NCBI RefSeq assembly: GCF_013385985.1
Contig: NZ_JACAOY010000003.1
Span: 84,061 to 148,060, forward strand
DNA length: 64,000 nucleotides
Reading direction: 5' to 3'
Source: Pseudomonas sp. B6002
GTDB taxonomy: Bacteria; Pseudomonadota; Gammaproteobacteria; Pseudomonadales; Pseudomonadaceae
The notes under the pieces were generated by a model. That model was not told where the DNA came from, searched no databases, and was given only the letters and a program-made list of their open reading frames with translations. Position numbers and translations under genes: made by a program. How positions within the stretch are numbered: position 1 is the first letter of the stretch; each line of letters starts with the position of its first letter. This document shows positions 37,479 to 46,889 of the stretch, piece by piece.

Positions 37479-38336
37479 ATGGCTGAAATTCTTGCGCTGC
37501 GCGACGCGGTGAAGCAATTCGTGAACGACGGCGATACCGTCGCACTGGAAGGCTTCACCCACCTGATCCCTACGGCAGCGGGTCATGAAATCATTCGTCA
37601 GGGCAAGAAAGACCTGACACTGGTGCGTATGACGCCTGACCTGATCTACGACCAGTTGATCGGGGCCGGTTGCGCCAGGAAGCTGATTTTCTCCTGGGGC
37701 GGCAACCCGGGCGTGGGCTCCTTGCACCGCCTGCGTGACGCGGTGGAGAAACAATGGCCGCAACCGCTGGAAATCGAAGAACACAGCCATGCCGACCTGG
37801 CCAATGCCTACGTGGCCGGGGCGTCGGGCCTGCCGTTCGCGGTGCTGCGTGCCTACGCCGGTTCCGACCTGCCCAAGGTCAACCCGCTGATCAAGACCGT
37901 CACCTGCCCATTCACCGGCGAAGTGCTGGCGGCGGTGCCGTCGGTGCGTCCGGATGTCACCGTGATTCACGCGCAAAAAGCCGATCGCAAGGGCAACGTA
38001 CTGCTCTGGGGCATCCTCGGTGTGCAAAAAGAAGCGGCCCTGGCGGCCAAGCGCTGCATCGTCACCGTCGAGGAAATCGTCGATGACCTCAACGCCCCCA
38101 TGAACAGCTGCGTGCTGCCGACCTGGGCGCTGACAGCGGTATGCCATGTACCCGGTGGCGCGCACCCGTCCTACGCCCATGGCTACAACGAGCGGGATAA
38201 CCGCTTCTACCAGGCGTGGGATCCGATTGCCCGTGACCGTGGGACCTTTACCGCCTGGATCGACGAATACATCCATGGCACTGCCGATTTCACCGAATTC
38301 CAGGCCAAGTTGGCCACCGCGCAGGAGGCCAAGTAA
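37479..38336 (+). CDS. pcaI: 3-oxoadipate CoA-transferase subunit A, PcaI
   Basis: 285 residues, alpha subunit of a class I CoA-transferase that moves CoA from succinyl-CoA to beta-ketoadipate. VALEGFTHLIPTAAGHEIIRQ is the N-terminal CoA-binding region and GGNPGVGSL the glycine loop. ATG 37479 has GGGAG upstream and begins MAEILALRDAV. The stop overlaps the pcaJ start (TAATG). Confidence 0.95.
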   Translation: MAEILALRDAVKQFVNDGDTVALEGFTHLIPTAAGHEIIRQGKKDLTLVRMTPDLIYDQLIGAGCARKLIFSWGGNPGVGSLHRLRDAVEKQWPQPLEIEEHSHADLANAYVAGASGLPFAVLRAYAGSDLPKVNPLIKTVTCPFTGEVLAAVPSVRPDVTVIHAQKADRKGNVLLWGILGVQKEAALAAKRCIVTVEEIVDDLNAPMNSCVLPTWALTAVCHVPGGAHPSYAHGYNERDNRFYQAWDPIARDRGTFTAWIDEYIHGTADFTEFQAKLATAQEAK

Positions 38337-39115
38337 TGGCTTACTCCACCAATGAAATGATGACCGTCGCCGCCGCGCGACGCCTCAAGAATGGCTCTGT
38401 CTGCTTTGTCGGCATCGGCCTGCCGTCCAAGGCGGCCAACCTGGCGCGCCTGACCTCGTCGCCGGACGTGGTGCTGATCTACGAGTCCGGCCCGATTGGC
38501 GCGAAACCGTCGGTACTGCCGCTGTCCATCGGTGACGGCGAACTGGCAGAAACCGCCGACACTGTGGTGCCGACCGGCGAGATCTTCCGCTACTGGCTGC
38601 AAGGCGGGCGCATCGACGTGGGCTTCCTCGGCGCGGCCCAGGTCGACCGTTTCGGCAACATCAACACCACCGTGGTCGGTGACTATCACCAGCCCAAAGT
38701 GCGCCTGCCGGGTGCCGGTGGCGCGCCGGAGATCGCCGGTTCGGCCAAGAGCGTGTTGATCATCCTCAAGCAGTCGGCCCGTTCGTTTGTCGACAAGCTG
38801 GACTTCATCACCTCCGTGGGCCACGGCGAAGGCGGCGATTCGCGCAAACGCCTGGGCCTGCCGGGCGCCGGTCCCGTCGGCATCATTACCGACTTGTGCA
38901 TCATGGAACCCGAAGCCGGCACCCATGAATTTGTCGTCACCGCCTTGCACCCAGGCGTGACCCGCGAGCAAGTGGTTGCCGCTACGGGCTGGCCGATCCG
39001 GTTTGCACCGCACGTGAGCACCACCGACGAACCCACCGAAATCGAATTGACGGCCTTGCGTGACCTCGAAGCCCGCACCGCCGCCGCCCACGGCCAAGCG
39101 CCGGGAGAAGCCTGA
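38336..39115 (+). CDS. pcaJ: 3-oxoadipate CoA-transferase subunit B, PcaJ
   Basis: 259 residues, beta subunit. The catalytic glutamate is in LIYESGPIGAKP, near residue 50, and the signature GAAQVDRFGNINTT follows. It forms an alpha2beta2 complex with PcaI. Overlaps both neighbours by one base (TAATG and TGATG), so translation is coupled. Confidence 0.95.
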   Translation: MAYSTNEMMTVAAARRLKNGSVCFVGIGLPSKAANLARLTSSPDVVLIYESGPIGAKPSVLPLSIGDGELAETADTVVPTGEIFRYWLQGGRIDVGFLGAAQVDRFGNINTTVVGDYHQPKVRLPGAGGAPEIAGSAKSVLIILKQSARSFVDKLDFITSVGHGEGGDSRKRLGLPGAGPVGIITDLCIMEPEAGTHEFVVTALHPGVTREQVVAATGWPIRFAPHVSTTDEPTEIELTALRDLEARTAAAHGQAPGEA

Positions 39116-40317
39116 TGCGCGACGTATTTATCTGTGATGCCATTCGTACCCCCATCGGCCGTTTTGGCGGTGGCTTGTCCACCGTGCGCGCCGATGACCT
39201 GGCGGCGCTGCCGATCAAGGCACTGATCGAGCGCAACCCGTCGGTGGACTGGAACGCGGTCGATGAAGTGTTCCTCGGCTGCGCCAACCAGGCCGGCGAA
39301 GACAACCGCAACGTGGCGCGCATGGCGCTGTTGCTGGCGGGCCTGCCAGACAGCATTCCCGGCGTGACCCTCAACCGCTTGTGCGCGTCGGGGATGGACG
39401 CTATCGGCACGGCCTTTCGCGCCATTGCCAGCGGCGAAATGGAACTGGCGATTGCCGGTGGCGTCGAGTCGATGTCCCGCGCCCCGTTTGTGATGGGCAA
39501 GGCGGGCGCGGCGTTTTCGCGTGACATGAAGCTGGAAGACACCACCATCGGCTGGCGTTTTATCAACCCGTTAATGAAGGCCCAGTACGGCGTGGATGCG
39601 ATGCCGCAGACCGCCGACAACGTGGCCGATGACTACGGCGTGTCCCGTGCCGACCAGGACTCGTTTGCCTTGCGCAGCCAGCAACGCACCGCTGCCGCCC
39701 AGGCTGCCGGCTTCTTCGCCGAAGAAATCGTGCCGGTACGCGTCGCCCATAAAAAAGGCGAGACCGTGGTGGAGCACGATGAGCACCCCCGCGCCGAAAC
39801 CACTCTGGAAGCCCTGGCCAAACTCAAGCCCGTCAACGGCCCGGACAAAACCGTGACCGCCGGCAATGCCTCGGGTGTGAACGACGGCGCGGCCGCGCTG
39901 ATTCTGGCCTCCGCCGAAGCCGTCAAGAAACACGGCCTGACCGCCCGCGCCCGGGTACTGGGCATGGCCAGCGCTGGCGTGGCGCCACGGGTGATGGGCA
40001 TCGGCCCGGTGCCTGCAGTGCGCAAGCTGGTGGAGCGCCTGGGTTTGGCGGTCACTGATTTTGACGTGATCGAACTCAACGAAGCCTTCGCCAGCCAAGG
40101 CCTGGCGGTGTTGCGCGAGCTGGGCATTGCCGACGACGCGCCGCAGGTCAACCCGAATGGCGGCGCCATCGCCCTCGGTCACCCGCTGGGCATGAGCGGC
40201 GCGCGGTTGGTGCTGACGGCGTTGCACCAGCTGGAAAAAACCGGTGGCGGCAAAGGCCTGGCAACCATGTGTGTGGGCGTTGGCCAAGGCCTGGCGCTGG
40301 CGATTGAACGCATCTAA
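39115..40317 (+). CDS. pcaF: Beta-ketoadipyl-CoA thiolase PcaF
   Basis: 400 residues, thiolase that splits beta-ketoadipyl-CoA to succinyl-CoA and acetyl-CoA. The nucleophilic cysteine is in LNRLCASGMDAIGTAF (near residue 90), the histidine in NGGAIALGHPLGMSGARL, and the second cysteine in GLATMCVGVGQG. Last step of the pathway. Confidence 0.96.
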   Translation: MRDVFICDAIRTPIGRFGGGLSTVRADDLAALPIKALIERNPSVDWNAVDEVFLGCANQAGEDNRNVARMALLLAGLPDSIPGVTLNRLCASGMDAIGTAFRAIASGEMELAIAGGVESMSRAPFVMGKAGAAFSRDMKLEDTTIGWRFINPLMKAQYGVDAMPQTADNVADDYGVSRADQDSFALRSQQRTAAAQAAGFFAEEIVPVRVAHKKGETVVEHDEHPRAETTLEALAKLKPVNGPDKTVTAGNASGVNDGAAALILASAEAVKKHGLTARARVLGMASAGVAPRVMGIGPVPAVRKLVERLGLAVTDFDVIELNEAFASQGLAVLRELGIADDAPQVNPNGGAIALGHPLGMSGARLVLTALHQLEKTGGGKGLATMCVGVGQGLALAIERI

Positions 40318-40334
40318 TAAGAGAGGATTGCTCC

Positions 40335-41039
40335 ATGAGTGACAAGCCCGGTTACCGGCGCCCGCAAGCGGGCACTCAACCTGATTACCTGCACCCGGCC
40401 TACCAGTCGACGAACCTGCGTTCGCCGTCCCAGCCGTTGGTGTTCCTGCCCCATTCGTTGTCGGAAATCACCGGCCCGACCATCGGTGCCGAACGGGTCA
40501 ACGAGAAGGACAATGACCTCACCGCGCAGCACGACGGCGAGCCGCAAGGCGAACGCATCATCATCCACGGCCGCGTGCTGGATGAAAACGGCTTGCCAGT
40601 GCCGGGCATTCTGGTGGAGATCTGGCAGGCCAACGCGGCCGGCCGCTACAACCACAAGCGCGACCTGCACGATGCGCCCCTGGACCCGAACTTCACCGGC
40701 ACCGGCCGCACCGTCACCGATGCCGACGGCTGGTACCAGTTCCAGACCATCAAGCCCGGCGCCTACCCGTGGGGCAACCACCACAACGCGTGGCGCCCGG
40801 CGCATATCCACTTTTCGCTGTTCGGCCCCAGCGTGCTGACGCGCCTGGTCACGCAGATGTATTTCCCCGGCGACCCGCTGCTGGAATACGACCCGATCTA
40901 CAACTGCGTGCCGGACACCTCGGCCAAGGAGCGCCTGATCGCGCGCTTCGACCTGGAAAAAACCATTCCTTCCTATGCCCTCGGCTACCGCTGGGACATC
41001 GTCCTGCGCGGCCGCGACGCCACGCCGATGGAGAAATGA
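40335..41039 (+). CDS. pcaH: Protocatechuate 3,4-dioxygenase beta subunit PcaH
   Basis: 234 residues, iron-bearing subunit of the intradiol ring-cleaving enzyme. Fe(III) ligands by alignment with the P. putida enzyme (offset of three) are Tyr105 (GRYNHKRD), Tyr144 (GAYPWGN), His157 and His159 (RPAHIHF). Converts protocatechuate to 3-carboxy-cis,cis-muconate. AGAGGA precedes the ATG. Confidence 0.97.
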   Translation: MSDKPGYRRPQAGTQPDYLHPAYQSTNLRSPSQPLVFLPHSLSEITGPTIGAERVNEKDNDLTAQHDGEPQGERIIIHGRVLDENGLPVPGILVEIWQANAAGRYNHKRDLHDAPLDPNFTGTGRTVTDADGWYQFQTIKPGAYPWGNHHNAWRPAHIHFSLFGPSVLTRLVTQMYFPGDPLLEYDPIYNCVPDTSAKERLIARFDLEKTIPSYALGYRWDIVLRGRDATPMEK

Positions 41040-41040
41040 G

Positions 41041-41607
41041 ATGACACTCAATGCGACCACGTCCCACACCGTCGGGCCGTATTACCACATCGGCCTGACC
41101 TGGCTGAACCGTGAAGACTTGACCATCGCCGCCACCCTCGGCGAACGCGTGGCGATCAGCGGGCAAGTGGTGGATGGCAACGGTGATGTCGTCAACGACG
41201 CCATGCTTGAAGTCTGGCAGGCCAACGCCGCCGGCAAGTACGACCACCCGGAAGATGAACAAGACAAGGCCGTCGACCCGAACTTCGAAGGCTTCGGCCG
41301 GGTCCCGGTGGATGGAGAAGGGCGGTTTCGCTTTACCACCATCAAGCCCGGTGCCGTACCGGGGTTGAAGGGCACGACCCAAGCGCCGCATTTGGTGGTG
41401 TTGGTGTTTGCCCGTGGGTTGGTGAAGCACCTGCTCACGCGGATCTATTTTGACGGTGAGGCATTGAATGGGGATGACCCACTGTTGGCGTGTGTGCCTG
41501 CCGAGCGGCGCGGTACCTTGATTGCCAAGCCTGATGCAGAGGGTGTGTATCAGTGGAATGTGATTTTGCAGGGCACAGATAAAGAAACGGTGTTCTTCGA
41601 TTATTGA
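41041..41607 (+). CDS. pcaG: Protocatechuate 3,4-dioxygenase alpha subunit PcaG
   Basis: 188 residues, structural alpha subunit that shares the beta-sandwich fold (LEVWQANAAGKYDHPED) but lacks the tyrosine/histidine iron set: where PcaH has HIHF this has HLVVLVF. It starts one base after the pcaH stop. Followed by a REPIN. Confidence 0.96.
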   Translation: MTLNATTSHTVGPYYHIGLTWLNREDLTIAATLGERVAISGQVVDGNGDVVNDAMLEVWQANAAGKYDHPEDEQDKAVDPNFEGFGRVPVDGEGRFRFTTIKPGAVPGLKGTTQAPHLVVLVFARGLVKHLLTRIYFDGEALNGDDPLLACVPAERRGTLIAKPDAEGVYQWNVILQGTDKETVFFDY

Positions 41608-41621
41608 GTTGGCCTTGAGGA

Positions 41622-41710
41622 CGCTATCGCAGGCAAGCCAGCTCCCACATTTGATCGAGTTCCAACTCTGGAATGCAATCAACTGTAGGAGCCGGCTTGC
41701 CGGCGATGAG
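41622..41710. repeat. Mixed-type REPIN between pcaG and pcaT
   Basis: Left arm ATCGCAGGCAAGCCAGCTCCCACA; right arm TGTAGGAGCCGGCTTGCCGGCGAT, in inverted orientation. It may uncouple pcaHG from pcaT mRNA. Confidence 0.9.
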
Positions 41711-41807
41711 GCCCGCTCAGGCAACACCCATCCAAAAGTCTGCTTGCATGACATGGTTGTTGCAAAGTATGTCTAGGCTATAACCGTTCCCACTGAGTGA
41801 AAAAAAC

Positions 41808-43103
41808 ATGACAACAACAACGAGTCACTACACCGGAGAAGAACGCAGCAAACGGATTTTTGCGATTGTCGGTGCTTCCTCCGGCAACCTGGTCGAATGG
41901 TTCGACTTCTACGTCTATGCCTTCTGCGCCATCTATTTTGCCCCGGCGTTTTTCCCCTCGGACGACCCGACGGTGCAACTGCTCAACACCGCCGGTGTGT
42001 TCGCCGCTGGCTTCCTGATGCGCCCCATTGGCGGCTGGCTGTTTGGCCGAGTGGCCGACAAGCACGGGCGTAAAAACTCGATGATGATCTCGGTGCTGAT
42101 GATGTGCGCCGGCTCGCTGGTCATCGCCTTCCTGCCGACCTACAAAGACATCGGCGCCTGGGCCCCAGCGTTGCTGCTGGTAGCGCGGCTGTTTCAGGGC
42201 CTGTCGGTGGGTGGCGAATACGGCACCACCGCGACCTACATGAGTGAAGTCGCGCTCAAGGGCCAGCGGGGCTTCTTCGCCTCGTTCCAGTACGTGACCC
42301 TGATTGGCGGGCAACTGCTGGCGGTGCTGGTGGTGGTGATCCTGCAACAACTGCTCACCGAAGAAGAATTGCGTGCCTGGGGCTGGCGGATTCCGTTCGT
42401 GATCGGCGCCATTGCGGCAGTGATCTCTCTGCTGCTGCGTCGCACCCTCAAGGAAACCACCAGCAAGGAAACGCGCCAGGACAAAGACGCCGGCAGCATG
42501 GCTGCGCTGTTCCGTAACCACAAAGCGGCGTTCATCACCGTGCTGGGCTACACCGCGGGCGGTTCGCTGATTTTCTACACCTTTACCACCTACATGCAGA
42601 AGTACCTGGTGAACACCGCCGGCATGCACGCCAAGACCGCCAGCTACATCATGACCGGCGCGCTGTTCGTGTACATGTGCATGCAGCCGCTGTTCGGCAT
42701 GCTCTCGGACAAGATCGGCCGTCGTAATTCCATGCTCTGGTTCGGCGCCCTCGGCACCCTGTGCACCGTGCCGATCCTGCTGACCCTGAAAACCGTCACC
42801 AGCCCGTTCCTGGCGTTTGTGCTGATCTCCCTGGCCCTGGCCATCGTGAGTTTCTACACCTCCATCAGCGGCCTGGTGAAAGCCGAGATGTTCCCGCCGC
42901 ATGTGCGTGCCTTGGGTGTGGGCCTGGCTTATGCCGTGGCCAACGCGATCTTCGGTGGTTCGGCGGAATACGTGGCCTTGGGCCTCAAGTCCATGGGCAT
43001 GGAAAACACCTTCTACTGGTACGTCACCGGCATGATGGCGGTGGCCTTCCTGTTCAGCCTGCGCCTGCCGAAGCAGGCGGAGTACCTGCACCACGATTTG
43101 TAA
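41808..43103 (+). CDS. pcaT: Dicarboxylate/beta-ketoadipate MFS transporter, PcaT-like
   Basis: 431 residues, metabolite:H+ symporter family (KgtP/ProP-type). [13 protein letters not shown] in TM1, [14 protein letters not shown] in the TM2-3 loop and [21 protein letters not shown] in TM4-5 are hallmarks. Position before pcaBDC equals that of P. putida pcaT, proposed to take up beta-ketoadipate. Alpha-ketoglutarate is the alternative substrate. Confidence 0.88.
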   Translation: MTTTTSHYTGEERSKRIFAIVGASSGNLVEWFDFYVYAFCAIYFAPAFFPSDDPTVQLLNTAGVFAAGFLMRPIGGWLFGRVADKHGRKNSMMISVLMMCAGSLVIAFLPTYKDIGAWAPALLLVARLFQGLSVGGEYGTTATYMSEVALKGQRGFFASFQYVTLIGGQLLAVLVVVILQQLLTEEELRAWGWRIPFVIGAIAAVISLLLRRTLKETTSKETRQDKDAGSMAALFRNHKAAFITVLGYTAGGSLIFYTFTTYMQKYLVNTAGMHAKTASYIMTGALFVYMCMQPLFGMLSDKIGRRNSMLWFGALGTLCTVPILLTLKTVTSPFLAFVLISLALAIVSFYTSISGLVKAEMFPPHVRALGVGLAYAVANAIFGGSAEYVALGLKSMGMENTFYWYVTGMMAVAFLFSLRLPKQAEYLHHDL

Positions 43104-43113
43104 GGGACGTGTT

Positions 43114-44469
43114 ATGACGCTGCGCACGAGCAATCAATTGTTCGACGCTTACTTCACGGCGGGCAGCATGGCCGAGGTGTTCTGCGACACAGGGCGCCTG
43201 CAGGGCATGCTGGATTTCGAAGCCGCACTGGCCCGGGCCGAGGCCCAGGTGGGGTTGATCCCCCAGGCTGCCGTCGCGCCAATTGCCCAGGCGTGCCTGG
43301 CTTCGTTGTACGACGTGGATGCCCTGGGCGTGGCGATTGCCACGGCGGGCAACTCGGCGATTCCGCTGGTGAAGGCGCTGGGCAAGTTGATTGCCAGTGA
43401 AGATGCCGGCGCCGAGCGCTATGTGCACCTGGGCGCTACCAGCCAGGACGTGATGGACACGGGCCTGGTGCTGCAACTGCGCCAGGCCGTGGTACTGATT
43501 GAGACCGACCTGGCACGCCTGGGCGACATCCTGGCGGCCCAGGCCCAACGGTACGCCGACGTGCCATTGGCGGGGCGCACCTGGTTGCAGCACGCAACGC
43601 CCGTCACCCTGGGGATGAAAATCGCCGGGTGGCTGGGGGCGGTGACCCGCAGTCGGCAGCGTCTTGCCCAATTGAAACCGCGCCTGCTGGTGCTGCAATT
43701 TGGCGGCGCGTCCGGGACTTTGGCTGCGTTGGGCGAGCACGCCATGCCGGTGGCCGAGGCCCTGGCGGCGGAGCTGCAACTGGCGTTGCCCGAGCAACCC
43801 TGGCACACCCAGCGTGATCGCCTGGTGGAGTTCGCCAGCGTGCTCGGTCTGATCGCTGGCAGTCTCGGTAAACTGGGCCGCGATATCAGCCTGCTGATGC
43901 AGACCGAAGCGGCCGAGGTGTTCGAGCCTTCCGCGCCGGGCAAGGGTGGTTCGTCGACCATGCCGCACAAACGCAACCCGGTGGGCGCCGCTGTATTGAT
44001 CAGCGCCGCCACGCGCGTGCCGGGGCTGGTGTCGACGATGTTCAGCGCCATGCCCCAGGAGCACGAGCGCAGCCTTGGCTTGTGGCATGCCGAATGGGAA
44101 ACCCTGCCAGAGATCTGCCGTTTGGTGTCTGGCGCTTTGCAGCAGGCGCTGCTGGTGAGCGAAGGGCTTGAGGTCGACGCTGAGCGCATGGGCAAAAACC
44201 TCGACCTGACCCAGGGCCTGGTGCTGGCCGAAGCCGTCAGCATCGTGCTCGCCCAGCGCCTGGGCCGGGAAACCGCGCACCATTTGCTGGAGCAGTGCTG
44301 CAAGCGTGCCGTCGCAGAAGGTCGCCATTTGCGCGCAGTGCTGGCGGACGAAGCACAGATCACCAACGAGCTGTCTGCGGCCGAACTCGACCGCCTGCTC
44401 GACCCGGCCCACTACCTGGGTCAGGCCCGTACCTGGGTCACCCGCGCCGTGACCGAACACTTTGCTTGA
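43114..44469 (+). CDS. pcaB: 3-carboxy-cis,cis-muconate cycloisomerase PcaB
   Basis: 451 residues, fumarase/aspartase superfamily. The family signature GSSTMPHKRNP lies near residue 280 and HLGATSQDVMDTGL holds the TS-type catalytic loop. It makes gamma-carboxymuconolactone from the PcaHG product. The ATG is ten bases after the pcaT stop. Confidence 0.95.
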   Translation: MTLRTSNQLFDAYFTAGSMAEVFCDTGRLQGMLDFEAALARAEAQVGLIPQAAVAPIAQACLASLYDVDALGVAIATAGNSAIPLVKALGKLIASEDAGAERYVHLGATSQDVMDTGLVLQLRQAVVLIETDLARLGDILAAQAQRYADVPLAGRTWLQHATPVTLGMKIAGWLGAVTRSRQRLAQLKPRLLVLQFGGASGTLAALGEHAMPVAEALAAELQLALPEQPWHTQRDRLVEFASVLGLIAGSLGKLGRDISLLMQTEAAEVFEPSAPGKGGSSTMPHKRNPVGAAVLISAATRVPGLVSTMFSAMPQEHERSLGLWHAEWETLPEICRLVSGALQQALLVSEGLEVDAERMGKNLDLTQGLVLAEAVSIVLAQRLGRETAHHLLEQCCKRAVAEGRHLRAVLADEAQITNELSAAELDRLLDPAHYLGQARTWVTRAVTEHFA

Positions 44470-44479
44470 GGAGACCACC

Positions 44480-45271
44480 GTGGCCTTTGTACAACTCGCC
44501 GAGGGCGAACTGCATTACCAACTGGATGGCCCTGAGGGGGCACCGGTGTTGGTGCTGTCCAACTCCCTGGGCACCGACCTGCATATGTGGGACATCCAGA
44601 TCCCGGCCTTCACCGAGCATTTCCGTGTGCTGCGCTTCGATACCCGTGGCCACGGCAAATCCCTGGTCACCGAAGGCCCGTATAGCATCGAGCAACTGGG
44701 GCGCGACGTGATTGCGCTGCTGGATGCGCTGGATATTCAGCGTGCGCATTTTTGCGGTTTGTCCATGGGCGGTTTGATTGGCCAATGGCTGGGGATTAAC
44801 GCGGGCGATCGCTTGAACCGCCTGGTGGTGTGCAACACCGCCGCCAAGATCGGCACGCCCGAGGTGTGGAACCCACGCATCGAGATGGTGCTGCGCGATG
44901 GCGCGGCGGCGATGGTCGCCCTGCGTGATGCGTCGATTGCGCGCTGGTTTACCGCTGATTTTGCGGCGGCCAATCCGGACCAGGCCAAGCAGATCACCGA
45001 CATGCTGGCGGCCACCTCGCCCGAAGGCTATGCCGCGAACTGCGCGGCGGTGCGGGATGCGGATTTCCGTGAGCAACTGGCGTCGATCCAGGTACCGATC
45101 CTGGTGATTGCCGGCACGGAAGACGCCGTTACACCGCCTGCCGGCAGCCACTTTATCCAGGCCCATGTGCGAGGTGCCGAGTACGCCGAGTTCCCTGCGG
45201 CGCACCTGTCCAACGTCCAGGCCGGCGCAGCGTTCAGCACGCGCGTCCTGGAATTTCTGTCAGCCCAATAA
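44480..45271 (+). CDS. pcaD: 3-oxoadipate enol-lactonase PcaD
   Basis: 263 residues, alpha/beta hydrolase. The nucleophile elbow is GLSMGG, the acid AGTEDAVTP and the histidine AAHLSNVQ. Start taken as GTG at 44480 (MAFVQLAEGELHY) with GAGGAG upstream, because family members begin MPFV; a TTG at 44462 overlaps pcaB and is less likely. Hydrolyses the enol-lactone to beta-ketoadipate. Confidence 0.94.
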   Translation: MAFVQLAEGELHYQLDGPEGAPVLVLSNSLGTDLHMWDIQIPAFTEHFRVLRFDTRGHGKSLVTEGPYSIEQLGRDVIALLDALDIQRAHFCGLSMGGLIGQWLGINAGDRLNRLVVCNTAAKIGTPEVWNPRIEMVLRDGAAAMVALRDASIARWFTADFAAANPDQAKQITDMLAATSPEGYAANCAAVRDADFREQLASIQVPILVIAGTEDAVTPPAGSHFIQAHVRGAEYAEFPAAHLSNVQAGAAFSTRVLEFLSAQ

Positions 45272-45274
45272 TGG

Positions 45275-45359
45275 AGTGAGCGGGCTTGCCCCGCGCGGCG
45301 GTGTGTCAGTTTCGTATGAGGTGCCTGACATACCGCGGCGCGGGGCAAGCCCGCTCACT
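45275..45359. repeat. REPIN of a different type between pcaD and pcaC
   Basis: AGTGAGCGGGCTTGCCCCGCG and its inverse CGCGGGGCAAGCCCGCTCACT, with a further GTGTCAG/CTGACA inner dyad. It belongs to a second REP class in this genome group and starts three bases after the pcaD stop. Confidence 0.9.
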
Positions 45360-45382
45360 ACAGGTGTAGAGGAGTAGTTTTT

Positions 45383-45778
45383 TTGGACGAGAAACAACGT
45401 TATGCCGAGGGCCTGCAAGTGCGCCGCGAAGTGCTGGGTGATGCCCACGTCGACCGCAGCCTCAATGTCCTGACCGAGTTCAACAGCGAGTTCCAGGAAA
45501 TGATCACCCGTCACGCCTGGGGCGATATCTGGACCCGCCCCGGGCTGCCTAGGCACACCCGCAGCCTGATCACCATCGCCATGCTGATCGGCATGAACCG
45601 CAGCGAAGAACTCAAGCTGCACCTGCGCGCCGCCGCGAGCAACGGCGTGACCCGCGCCGAGATCAAGGAAGTGCTGATGCAGAGCGCGATCTACTGCGGG
45701 ATTCCGGCGGCGAACGCCACCTTTCATCTGGCTGAGTCGGTGTGGGATGAGCTGGGCGTCGAGTCCCGCGAAGCCTGA
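45383..45778 (+). CDS. pcaC: 4-carboxymuconolactone decarboxylase PcaC
   Basis: 131 residues, AhpD-like fold. Core pattern LGDAHVDRSL, WGDIWTRPGLPRHTRSLITIAML and EIKEVLMQSAIYCGIPAA is typical. The start codon is TTG (45383), preceded by AGAGGAG at correct spacing. It makes the enol-lactone used by PcaD. The REPIN between pcaD and pcaC and the weak start may lower its expression relative to pcaD. Confidence 0.94.
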   Translation: MDEKQRYAEGLQVRREVLGDAHVDRSLNVLTEFNSEFQEMITRHAWGDIWTRPGLPRHTRSLITIAMLIGMNRSEELKLHLRAAASNGVTRAEIKEVLMQSAIYCGIPAANATFHLAESVWDELGVESREA

Positions 45779-45796
45779 ATTGAAATGCGATCAACC

Positions 45797-45884
45797 TGTG
45801 GGAGCTGGCTTGCCTGCGATAGGATCACCCTGGTCTGCCTGACAGACCGAGGTGCTTGCATCGCAGGCAAGCCAGCTCCCACAG
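45797..45884. repeat. REPIN after pcaC
   Basis: TGTGGGAGCTGGCTTGCCTGCGAT and its exact inverse ATCGCAGGCAAGCCAGCTCCCACA. Sits between convergent genes at the end of the pca block. Confidence 0.92.
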
Positions 45885-45906
45885 AAAAGCTCATTTAACC
45901 GTGGGG

Positions 45907-46806
45907 TCAGCGGGTATCGGCGCTCCACACCCAATTCCACACGCCGGGCAGATGCACCGGCTCATTCACGTCCTTGACCGTGCGTGCCAATGCAGCGCGT
46001 TCCAACGCGTCATGGTCGGTATAGAACGGCTCGGCCGCCGTCTTCATGCCATTGATTCGCGCGCTGTCCAGCAGGATCTGCAGGTACTCCTGCATATGCC
46101 GCGCGGTGTAGCGGTTGATGTCATGGAAGGTCACCACCACCGGGATCACACCGTCTACCGTCGGCAACTCGCCCAGGGCGATGTGTTCGCGCAACACTGA
46201 CAGTTGTCGGTACAGGTTGGCGCGGCGGCGCGGGCTCCCGTTGAAACCCCAGATCTTGCCATCGTTGGCACTCAGGTCAGTCAACAATACGTGCATGCCA
46301 TGGCGCTGGTAGGCGGCGAAGGTGCGCTTGTCGTAATTCCAGAAGGGCGGGCGCACAAGATTGGGCGGGCTGCCAGTGATCGCGGCAATGTCCGCCGCGC
46401 CCTGGGTGAGGGTGCTTTCCAGCTCGGTATCGTTCAGCCAACGGTGATTGGTGTGAAACGCCGTGGCGGTGTGAAAGGCCAGGATGTGGCCGGCGGCATA
46501 TTCGCGCTCCATGGTCTTGTGACCGCGTGGGCTGCCACCGGAGCGGGACGCTTCAGTCTGCAGGAAAAACACCGCCTTGATGCCCGGCAGTATCGGGTTG
46601 TTTGCCAGGTCTGCCACCACCGAACGGCTCGGGTTGTTGTAGCCCGACGCGCTGGGGCCGTCATCGAAAGTCAGCAGAAAACGGATCGGCGCCTGGGCTT
46701 GCAGGCGTTGCTCGGTCTGCGGCGTCAGGGCGATGGGCGCGCCGATGCAGCCGCTGAGGCTCAGTGCCACGGCCAGGAGGGCAGACGCTAAGGCGAGGGA
46801 TTTCAT
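45907..46806 (-). CDS. Polysaccharide deacetylase lipoprotein
   Basis: 299 residues. Lipoprotein signal with lipobox LSLSGC (Cys about 20), then the NodB-type deacetylase domain: LLTFDDGPS (catalytic Asp and metal Asp), AFHTNHRW (metal histidines), RPPFWNYD, and VVTFHDINR (catalytic His). It likely removes acetyl groups from a cell-surface glycan in the periplasm or at the outer membrane. ATG 46806 chosen; a GTG three codons upstream is possible. Confidence 0.88.
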   Translation of the reverse strand: MKSLALASALLAVALSLSGCIGAPIALTPQTEQRLQAQAPIRFLLTFDDGPSASGYNNPSRSVVADLANNPILPGIKAVFFLQTEASRSGGSPRGHKTMEREYAAGHILAFHTATAFHTNHRWLNDTELESTLTQGAADIAAITGSPPNLVRPPFWNYDKRTFAAYQRHGMHVLLTDLSANDGKIWGFNGSPRRRANLYRQLSVLREHIALGELPTVDGVIPVVVTFHDINRYTARHMQEYLQILLDSARINGMKTAAEPFYTDHDALERAALARTVKDVNEPVHLPGVWNWVWSADTR

Positions 46807-46889
46807 GGTGTGCACGGGCTCGAATAAAGGCCGCTGCTGGGTGGATCAGCAGCGGCAGGCGCGCACCATACAGCAACTGCCGCGCCGGT

